Shown here: piece after piece, positions 54,769 through 64,000 of the stretch
How positions within the stretch are numbered: the first letter of the stretch is position 1
How the letters are laid out: every line of letters starts with the position of its first letter
Position numbers and translations under genes: made by a program
DNA from: Dillenia suffruticosa
Taxonomy: Eukaryota; Streptophyta; Magnoliopsida; Dilleniales; Dilleniaceae
Assembly (NCBI GenBank): GCA_033439265.1
Contig: JAVTVX010000012.1
Span: 8,421,001-8,485,000 of the forward strand
Length of the DNA stretch: 64,000 nucleotides
Reading direction: 5' to 3'
The notes under the pieces: model-generated
What the model was told of the DNA's origin: nothing
Seen by the model: the letters and a program-made list of their open reading frames with translations, nothing else
The model's database searches: none

Positions 54769-57300
54769 GTAATGAACCCCAAGAGCCCAGCACCGAGAGC
54801 CCAGTATCGAGAGTCCGACACCAAACACCAACATGCACCAACCGAGAGGACCCAGGCCACATTCATTTGAGAGAGCAGCATCCATACCAACATCACCTTA
54901 AACATCTATCCTTTCACCTTCCATACCAACATTTCAATTTCTTACTTCCATGGTCGAAAAAGTCTCCATCCAAAGAAAGAGAATTGAAGTCATTAAGACT
55001 CACCGTGAGGCTGTCCAAAAGGTAGGGCAAGAGGACGAACAATGTTTTACCTGACTTGAACAAAGTATGACCCCCCTCACCAACATGATCCAAGGTTTGC
55101 AAGTGGCAAGGCAGCCCACGAGAGGAAGGAGCCATAGCCGGCAAGCATCCAATCAAGTTGAAATGCCAACTCTACCCATCTGAGTTCCCCCACAACACCC
55201 ACAAGAGAAGATCAAGAGCCACTTTCTAGCGGCGATGACTTAGAGGAACGCCCAAGAGAATGACCAAGGGTTGCTCAACCGAGTCTTGAGTTTCCCAAAT
55301 TCCAAGAAGGCTATCCCAACACTTGAATTGCTCGTGTTGAAACATACTTTTCATACTATCTGGTAGACAAAAGTGAAATGGCTTGTATTGCAAGCTTTTA
55401 TTTTGAAGGGGAAGTACAATTATTGTACCAATGGTTGAAGGAAATGTACCAAATGCGGCAAAGAAGCATCACTTGGCTAAGGTTATGCAAGGAGATGGCC
55501 AAAAGGATTGGAGACACGGAATATGTAGACTATGATAAGATTCTTACTCGGCTAAAGCAAACTTCAACCTTGCGCGAGTACCGATGAGAGTTTGAAAGAA
55601 TATCAACCCATGTGAATTGGCCGGAGAAGGCCTTGATAGGAGTGTTTATTGGAGGACTAAGGAATGAGCTTGCTGTTGAAGTAAAGCTCCAACAAAAAGA
55701 CACTCATGAGAGCATGTAAAATTGTCTGAATAAAAGATGACCAACTCCATGATCTTAGGAGCTATAATCTGTCCCAACTTTCCAAAACAACCAGAAGTGA
55801 ATTAGCCTCTGGTGCTGCCCCAGAACCAACCGTTCCTAGACTAGCAACAAGCCCTAACACCAACAAGGCCTCACTTTCTCAAGAAGCCAAGAGACTAACC
55901 TTCACCGAGATAGAAGCTAAGCATGTCAAAGGCTTATACTTTAATTGCGACAAGACATATACACCCAACCATGAATGCAAGCACCAAAGGCTATATGTAA
56001 TTCAGCCTGTTAACAAAGAAGAAGATTTGGTTCCCGAGGAAGAGCTTGAAGAAGAGGAGCTCGAGATCTCTATCCATGCTATGACCAGCATCTAAGGCCC
56101 GAGAACTATGTGCACCCAAACTCACATCGGCAAGAGAGAAGTCATACTCTTAGTCGATAATGGTTCCTCTCTCAATTTCATCAACCCCTAAGTGACAAGA
56201 ATGTTGAAGCAACTCGTAGAAAAAGTAGAACCTGTCGAAGTGAAGGTTGCTAATGGAGAAAGACTCCAATGTTCTGAGATCTACCAAAATGTCACGCTCA
56301 ACATCTAAGAATCTGATATCATACGCAATTTCTATTCCTTAACTTTATTTGGAATGAATGTCGTGTTATGAGTGCAGTGACTCAAAACACTAGGGAAGAT
56401 AGTCTCATACTATGAAAAGATGGAGATCGAATTTATGCATAATGGCAAATGGATCAAATTCAAAATGGACCACAAACATACAGCCAAAGGAGTAGAGTTG
56501 GCAAACATGGAAAAGTGCATCTGCAAGGGAGTCCAAGGTCCAAAGGCATTTCTAAATCGAACTTTTGACCTTGGGGACAATATCGGACTTCAAGGGGGCA
56601 AATGTAATGAACCCCAAGAACCCAACACTGAGAGCCCAGTATCAAGAGTCTAACACTGAGCACAACATGCACTAGCCAAGAGCACCCAAGCCTATCTATA
56701 GGCAAAGAAAAAAAATAGAGAGACAATTAGCAATAAATATGACAAGAAAATAAATGCAAGGGAATAGTAAATTAAGGGATATACAGAGTTGTATGAGAAT
56801 TTAACAGATACATTTATAAGAAGGGAAATTTAGAGGATGTATTCTATAATAGCATTTATGAAAGAGATTAAGAGTTATTTATATTAATGATTACGATTTA
56901 TGATAATCAAAGAGTCACTTAGATATGTGGTTAGGATATAATATGAGATTTATACTGCCCTCCCTTTAACGTATAAATAGTCAACCTCCAATCATTTGTA
57001 AGTATCCAATTTTAATATAAAAATATTACCCTATTTTCTTTCATGGAGAGTCATCTATTTTAGACTCTCAGACAAGTCAAGGTTTTCTAACTTCAAGTAG
57101 GCTCCTAGTTTCTTCCTCTACCAAAACCCGTGTTTAACACTTCCCTCTAGCTAAGTTACTTTAGCTTAAGCCCTTCGCTTCATTCACCAATTGAGCAATC
57201 ACTTTGCTCAAGGAACACTTTCCTCATAGGACGTAGGACATAGGTACTGCGAGAGAGGCTTAATCCAATCCCTTACCCCAAAGTTGTCCCGCCAACACAC
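54769..57300 (+). mobile_element. Ty3/gypsy remnant with gag and protease only; truncated 5' LTR
   Basis: A fragment starting TGTAATGAACCCCAAGAGCC at 54769 recurs at 56604 (TGTAATGAACCCCAAGAACC), where it directly follows a purine tract CAAGGGGGCAAA. The second is thus the start of the 3' LTR and the first a shortened 5' LTR of little more than 100 bases. Between them lie gag and protease remnants but no reverse transcriptase. The right end of the 3' LTR is approximate and no target duplication was found. Confidence 0.65.
54950..56595 (+). pseudogene. gypsy gag-protease remnant
   Basis: Pieces in order: a coiled gag start (MVEKVSIQRKRIEVIKTHRE), gag core with VETYFSYYLVDKSEMACIAS and YQWLKEMYQMRQRSITW, WPEKALIGVFIGGLRNELAV, a zinc-knuckle-like GLYFNCDKTYTPNHEC, and protease-like LLVDNGSSLNFINP (usual D[ST]G reads DNG). 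At the end PKAFLNRTFDLGDNIGL precedes the polypurine tract. Many stops and frameshifts. Long gypsy elements would continue into pol, but here gag-protease joins the 3' end directly, so it is internally deleted. Confidence 0.75.
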
Positions 57301-59988
57301 CCACCAAGCAGTGCTCTTAGTGGCCCATTGACCTAGGTACGCTACGCAACGCCACATCTTTAGTCATGCATCCATGTGTCGTCATATTATTATACACTTA
57401 TTCTTTTTTTTTTAAATTAAATAATTTTCATTATATCACATTGATTTTGAGAGATATTAAAAAAATATTTGATTTTAAAAATATTTAACTTTATTTGTTT
57501 CAATATTTTTAATAATAAGTTTTATACATAAACACATTATATTGTAATACTTATCAAAACAAAGAATCATGAAGGATTTATATTTTTATATTGTTTACAT
57601 CTTTAATAATAAAGTGCTTAAGAAAAATAAAATTATGAATTAAAATTTTAAATTCTTCTTGATCACAACTTTTGTTTGTTTCCTTATTTAAATTTTTTAT
57701 TTTTCGTATTTTGTACTATTTAAATTTGAAATTGTTAGTTAATATATTTACGTAAGGACATTTTTACAGAGAGTTTTAAAAGTTAATTTAAAATTTAAAT
57801 CTAAAATATAGGTGATTATCATTATTCTCATTTCTCCATAGATCTCTCCCTTTTTTTTGTGAACTTTGTACATGAGTGATGTTGGTACAATTGTTCTTGG
57901 CACATTGCCAAGAGAGAGAAGTTGAGGGAGAATGAAATATACACATTCTTTAGAGTGAGAATACTATCAAGAGATTGAGAAATTTTTTAACAGGAAAATT
58001 TTTCCCATCATTGATTTTTTCAAACTTTGAGTTGAGGTATCGTCATATCATAGTAGTGGTTCAGTTTCGTGATCACCATTCCGACCGTGTGCTTATTCGA
58101 GAGATTTTGCAATACGATTAAGTTTTTGGAAACCTACATATCGAGATATTTATCTGAAAATTCTAATTATTTAATTTTTGTGATTTACCACACTTCTAAT
58201 ACATGTGAATAAATCTAACATAAATGATAAGATTTTATTTTATTAAATTTTTTATTGTTTTGTAAAGCTGTTTTTTTTTTAATTTTTCTCGACCATATTT
58301 TTGTTTCTTTTCTTATTTCTTTTTCATTTCAAACAATGAGATTTCATTTTATTAAATTTTTATGTTTTTTGTCGTTTCCTAAAGCTCCTTTCCTTTTTTT
58401 TATAAAAAAAAAAAAATTCTCCATCATTTTTTTTGTTATTTTGTTATTTTATTTTATTTTTCATTCCAAACAATGAGATTCCATTTTATTAAATTTTGTA
58501 TTATTTGTTTGTCGTTTCATAAGGCTCCGTTCCCTTTTGTCTATTTTTTGACCACTTTTTTAATTACATCATAATTGTTTATTAAAATCAAAAATATCTT
58601 GCGTAGTGATTGGGATAGTTCACAATTTGTGAACTATTTTTTTTTTTTTTTTTTTTTTACTTTTCTCAACAACCTTTTTGTTTCTTTTCTAATTTAAAAT
58701 TTATATTTTCTTATTATGTAAAACATTATGATATAAGTGCTTATTAATAATTAATGGCATCTTTCGAAGGAGACAGCTCAATGACGACCTCCATTGTTAG
58801 AAATGGTAACATTAACAAAAATGAAAAAGAAAAATTATACTATTGAAATACCAGGGTTCATATATATATATTTATTTCTTTTATGCATCGAAAAGATTTC
58901 TATATGATACTTTTAAAAGCAAAAACTGATGTCAGTTAAATTATAATATAGACTTTATATATCCTAAAATACAATAAAAATGATTAATCCCCTAAACAAT
59001 TCTCATTGATTACTCTTCACACTCCCTATCTAACTCCCTCTCCCCCAATAAAATTAAAAATCTCTCTCTTTCTATTCAAAAATCATTGTCTCTTCGCATT
59101 TTTTTTTTATAAAAAATTTGAATTTAAAATTTTTATAAAAAATAAATAATATCAATTGAATTACATTGGCTTGCATCTTTCTTCACTTCATGAATGTTAG
59201 TTTATGATATTTTCCCATCACTATCACTCACCATCTTCTTTACAAAAGCATCTTTGAGTATATCTTAATAAGACAATTTAACTCACGAGGGAAGTTTTAC
59301 GGGGATTTTGCAATGTCAGGTGCAAAGCCAATCGCTTCTCTTTCTATTATTTCACACTTTAATTTCCTTTTTTTTTTCATCCTTTTCATGATAAATTTAG
59401 GTTTAATAGTAACTACATTTTTTTAGAAAATCTCGTTAGTACAAAATTAATTTTTACGGTTTCCTTTTTTACATTTTGGTTTTCATTTTCATTCAAATTT
59501 ATTTTGGTGCAACGAAGGAGAATTTACAAGGATTTGGAATTTTAGGTGCAAATCTTAGTCACGCTCTCTCTTTCTTTCTGTCTCTTAGCTCAGAATTTAT
59601 TTTTAAATTTGGTTCTTATTGTTTTAATAATGAATTTTGATTCAATTGTTATATTCATATCATTTTGATTCTATGTGTTTGTATAAGCCTGTTTGCTTCT
59701 TTATGGGACAACTACAGCCCAACGGTAAACATTTTCAACTAATTTTGCTTGCTTTATTATTTTTCTTTTTTATAGTTTCAATAAAATTTTTACCAACAAT
59801 TGTTAGTAAAAAAGTGAGGTCTCAATTAGTGTCAGAAAATCGACTTTAAAGAAAATCAACTTCAAAATGGATTTCTATGAAATCGACTTCACCTCTCTAT
59901 TCTCTTTTTTTTACCAGGTTTACTCTCTCCCTCCGCCTAGCCACTCTCTTTCTCTGCTTCCCCCCGTCACATTATCACATGTGATAAC
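57301..59988. other. Intergenic AT-rich region with degenerate tandem repeats
   Basis: No gene. Three related units begin near 58231, 58340 and 58477 (GATTTTATTTTATTAAATTT-like start, TCGTTTC then TAAAGCTCC end), spaced 109 and 137 bases. A second pair near 59295 and 59530 shares GGATTTTG...AGGTGCAAA. Long T runs occur near 58638-58660. The open frame at 58255-58476 is a T-rich artefact. Confidence 0.45.
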
Positions 59989-62900
59989 TGTAACACCGAC
60001 GCATTGATGTACTTGTATTTGTATTCTCATTCATGATATATATAATAATCCTCATGTTTCTATACCAAAATTTTACTCAGAAATTTTTCCGTTTAAAAAC
60101 CGTTTCCAGAATATCAATAAAATTATCGAAAATTAAAAATTTTTAAGATGACCACAAAGGATCCAAACATAATGAAAATGACTCTAAAGTGTATAGACAC
60201 CTCAAATATGAGTGAATCGTGCTTTGTAGAGCCAAATCGGGGATTTCCGGATAATCGCCCAAAAAATCGTAATCGGATAGAAATGAGCCCCGGTATGGCT
60301 AAACGATCACGTTTTGATGCGGAATAAATTAAGTTAGGCCTAAAATGAGGTTTTAGGTCTAACTTGAAATTTTAAAAAAATTTCTAGGTCAATTTATAAT
60401 TTTTATGAGTCAAGAAACTTATTTACAATTTATAAAATTTAGAAATAATTTAAATAAATGTATTTACCTAAATAAAGACTAAACAAAAGAGTGTAGAGAG
60501 GGAGAGAGTGACATGGACGATTTTGGGTGAGGAGAGAAGAGATTTTTCTTTTATGTATTATTTTATTTACTTTTAAAATATATATATATATATATATATA
60601 TATCCAATGGTGGAGATTTAATTGAAGAGAGATAAATGAATATGAACCTTTGGATCTAGTTAGTGAGAGACAAAATATTGTCCATTGGGTAAAAGAGTAA
60701 GCCTTCTTGAAAACACATCAATGGTGAGGATTTGCCCAAGAAATGAAATCTAAATTGTGGACCTTTGATCATGGTAGTTGGGGGAACATGCAATTAATGA
60801 AGAGTGTGCATGTAGTGGAAGAAAGTGAGGTTTGTGTGTGAAAATGAGAGAGCCAACATGGGAGAGAGAAAGAGTATTCTTGTGGGAAGAGAGAAAGAGT
60901 ATTCTTGTGGGAAGAGAGAGTAAGCTTATTATGACAAAATAATCTAATGGCTAGAGTTAATTCTTGAAATTTGTTGGATGGCTAGGATTTGATGGCAAAA
61001 CAAATAAAACCAAACACATAGGTAAATTTTTTTTCCTTGCAAAACCGTGGGAGTGTGGGAGTGTTCAAGTCCAAAGAAGCAAGCTCTCATTTTTTTTTCT
61101 CTAAGCCGTGAGTTCAAGGTGAGGAACCTCAAATTTTTTCTACTACATTACCTAAATGTTTTTACATAAATCCCTTACTCACAAGTCCAATTATAACATA
61201 TCCAAAAATCAAGGCAAAAGGAGGAGTTTTGCTCGGTGGAATCCAAGGGAAAGCCGAGAGCTTCAAGGAATGAGAAATCCTGCTTTTCTTCAAGTTCAGC
61301 TGGTCATTTTGAGATAACAAACTCTGGGGTCAAAAGAAGAAAGCTAACATGGTAAATCTTGTATGGCTTAGAGCTAGGAAATTGAAGGAATGATTGATCT
61401 TGTGAGAGGATCTTGATTTGGGCTTGGAGTATCAACATTTGAGATAAATAAAAGTTCTGAACTTGCTGGAATTTTTGAGGACATGCATGAGTGATTTAAT
61501 GTGGTATTTTTAGCTTGATTTTGTAACTTAGAACCTTGGTAGAACACAAGGAAATGTGTGCAGAAAATGAGATTGGTGTTTGGTCAAAAATGGAATGCAT
61601 TCTATGTGATGTTGTGTGCTGAATTTTAATGCAATGGTTAGGAAAATATGTGTGTGTGTGTTGGTTGAAATGAGAATTGAAGATGTGCTGCAATATATTT
61701 ATTTTTGGCAAAGAATAGGAGGAATGAGGATAGAAAAAAATCTGACTTTTGGAATTCTGGACATATGACCTTGTTTCACTGTTTAAATCATAACTTTAAT
61801 AACACTGCTGCAAATTGAACTACGTAAATTTCTGGTAAAACTAGACTTCAAGAGTTTTAAAACGACATATGGTTCACTAAATTCTGATGAGAATCAAAAT
61901 TTTAATGATTTTGCAAAATGATGAGTGCTGCAGGATCATATTCTGTTTTGCTCTGTTTCTGTCTGTAGATTTACTATAGTTTTGAGTTGTCTTCAAGGCT
62001 AAATTAGGCTATGCTCCAGCTATCAAAATTGTAGATCTATATTTTATCTTTAATTTGAAATAAAAATCTCGTGATTTGGATAAGTGTGGTGAAAGTACAG
62101 CATGTTTTCCAAGACTGTGCAGAATTGAAATGTTGCAGTCAAGAGTTCTTAGAACAAATCCTTATGTCTTTGTGTAATTGAAGTAGATTTAGGCTAAAAA
62201 TATTAAGAATTGTTACTATATAGTTAGCATAGGTGTAGTAAATAAGATAATAAGTTGTGATAACTTGGTAAATGGTTTGAAGAAAAAAAAAAGAATAAAT
62301 ATGTTTACATGCGGACTATTTTGTGTATGCAAAGGTTGGAATGGGAGGCATGTATGCTTGGGAATGAACATTTAAAATAAAGGTTTGGGATGAAAAAGAG
62401 GACAGTTTGTGTGTCCTTTAGAGACCTCCCTAGAATGCCCTAAACCTTGATCTTAAGTAAAGGGTTTCAATGCAATTTAGTATAATGATTTTTAATGTTA
62501 TGCAAAACATTTATATGTATATTGTATTGTTCTTGTAGTGATACTCTTGGAGATATATTGGGGGAAGCACATTTTCGACACTTGTTGTGCATTGTAGGGA
62601 GCGATCGACCCTCCTGTTAATGTGAGTGGGACTTCGATGAAATATTCTTGATTGAACAAAATTTCACGATTTTAACTTGTTTTTGAATGACATGATTTAT
62701 GATACGTATGTAACTATGAGTTTTGAAGCATGTTTTACGAATATTGTTTTTGTGACTATTGAAGTGTCCAAATGATGATTTGAATATTACGCATCTATGA
62801 TTTATATTGAAATGATATTGTGCCACATTTTGATAATTGATATGATTTATGAAATACTGAATATTGGTACATTTTTATTGATATGATTATGATCCTTACC

Positions 62901-63881
62901 TTTGGGTTAGTGTGCCCTTGTGATACTATGATGATCACATTGATAATTCCGTAGCTACGAAAGACGTTTGTAGAGGCACCGGTGTTACTCGAATACACTT
63001 CTGCAGGAGGTATCTACAAACGTCATATGTATAGTTGTAGCCGAATGAGCCAGATCGGGGAGGACATGTGTGATGCAACTGTCTAGCTCCGGGTGGGGTT
63101 CTATACATGGTTGATGATATGTGTTCGATTTGACATGGGCTCATGGTGAGACCATGGCCAATATTGGGGATGAGAGCTATTGTTTTATATTTGCATCTTA
63201 AAAACCCCTAATGCGCCCATCATAGGTCGTGGTAGACTTTTGCTTTTTGCTGGAAATATTTATGGCAACCTCTAAATGATTTTTGACATTTATTGATGGA
63301 TGCACGTGTTTTACTTATGTTGTGTGATATATGATTATTGCGACTTATGAAAATGCTATGATTTAACTAAAATGATATCATGTTTTAAATTAAATTTTGA
63401 CACTCCATTTTCACACATATTATTGAGAACATAATATCGATCCCCTCACTTACTGAGTATTCACCGTAATACTCACCGCTCACTTTCCCTTAATTTCAGT
63501 TAGACTTGGCAGGGAGACGTGTCAAGTGATGCTTGACATTTGGTTTACTTTCGGAGACGCCTGGACTTTGGGTATGGATTCCAGCTACTCTTCCGTGGTG
63601 ATATTCAATATGACCATTCTATATTTGTATTGGGATAGCTATAAATTATACTTTTGAAAATTTAAATTGAAACTCTCAAATGCGTTGTATATGTGTGAGT
63701 TGAGGCACGATTACCTTTTAAATTTCAATTACTTGGGATTTATTTTGAGGATACACATGTTTTAAATAGGTTTTTGAACAAGTGAAGATGTTAACCTTGC
63801 CGTTGAATTACTTTATCTCAGAGACGTTGTTTGCTCGCTGGTCCTATCAATCTTGAGGATAACATGAAGTGTGGTGTTCCA
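59989..63881 (+). mobile_element. Long LTR-like non-coding repeat, probably a gypsy solo or edge LTR
   Basis: It starts TGTAACACCGACGCATTGAT and could end GTGTGGTGTTCCA near 63881, in keeping with plant gypsy LTRs that begin TGTAACACC and end in GTGTT.CA. Internal phrases such as CTTGTTGTGCATTGTAGGGA, GCGATCGACC and CTCACTTACTGAGTATTCAC are of the kind seen in long LTRs of the Del/Tekay type. There is no coding sequence. No target duplication matches ATAAC on the left, and no primer-binding site follows, so the boundaries and class are inference. (TA)n lies near 60569-60602 and a 25-bp tandem pair near 60866-60915. Confidence 0.4.
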
Positions 63882-64000
63882 AAAGGTGGACAAATGTGGT
63901 GAACAATTAAATATTCAAGAACTTAGTGAATAAATTAATATTCAAATTAATTAAATCAAAATAAACATATACTTGGTTAACAAATGAAAAATATATATAG
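63882..64000. other. Right edge, no feature seen
   Basis: AT-rich sequence only. Confidence 0.4.

Noticed and set aside
1-64000. CRISPR arrays, operons, phage or bacterial features
   Set aside because: The window is plant nuclear DNA; repeats seen are transposons, microsatellites and duplications, with no regular spacer arrays.

Overview
The window looks like nuclear DNA of a flowering plant, most likely a eudicot. It is AT-rich between genes, has spliced genes with short exons and GT-AG introns, encodes a plant-type mitochondrial carrier and a thylakoid protein, and is packed with degraded plant retrotransposons and DNA transposons. Only three host genes can be supported. All three appear intact, with every exon phase closing.

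Left part (1-13,100): an intronless mitochondrial dicarboxylate carrier gene (DIC, 5078-6052, +) with a recognisable promoter. It lies between a decayed minus-strand Ty1/copia element (about 1390-3215) and a mosaic of repeats. The mosaic holds a CACTA-like subterminal hairpin array (8681-9165), two divergent tRNA-like heads each followed by a GC-rich island (9180-10510), and a dispersed repeat present in two direct copies either side of the gene.

Middle (13,114-20,586): one complete but dead Ty1/copia element, bounded by a CTATA target duplication. It is inserted in the second copy of an older 134-bp tandem duplication. Next, on the minus strand, is a 22-exon gene (33623 back to 21003; 1216 codons before the stop) for a conserved plant protein of unknown function. 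This family is often labelled in databases, misleadingly, as 'pesticidal crystal cry8Ba-like'. I infer a C2-like segment followed by a helical Munc13/MUN-like region.

Transposon block (about 35,900-49,750): a Mutator-like element with a ruined transposase, a second non-autonomous Mutator-like foldback with GA/CT arms, a GTCGAC-rich insertion, and a 3.6-kb Ty3/gypsy chromovirus derivative (44,691-48,285, AATAG target duplication). The gypsy element has lost RNase H and integrase by an in-frame deletion that joins reverse transcriptase to the chromodomain. The nesting order appears to be MULE, then the GTCGAC-rich element, then gypsy.

Right part (50,000-64,000): a short SINE-like insertion with a 10-bp target duplication, then a five-exon gene for a CURVATURE THYLAKOID 1 protein, probably CURT1D (53724 back to 50651). 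Intron 2 of that gene holds three direct copies of an about 130-bp sequence. Read in the host-gene sense, each copy has a C box, a D box, a terminal stem and an internal hairpin, and the copies show compensating base changes. I consider this possible family of intronic box C/D-like small RNAs the most interesting signal in the window. The remainder is a gag-protease-only gypsy remnant (54,769 to about 57,300) and a long LTR-like non-coding repeat (59,989-63,881).

The host genes show no operon-like relation. One product acts in the mitochondrial inner membrane, one in the thylakoid membrane, and one is possibly in membrane trafficking.
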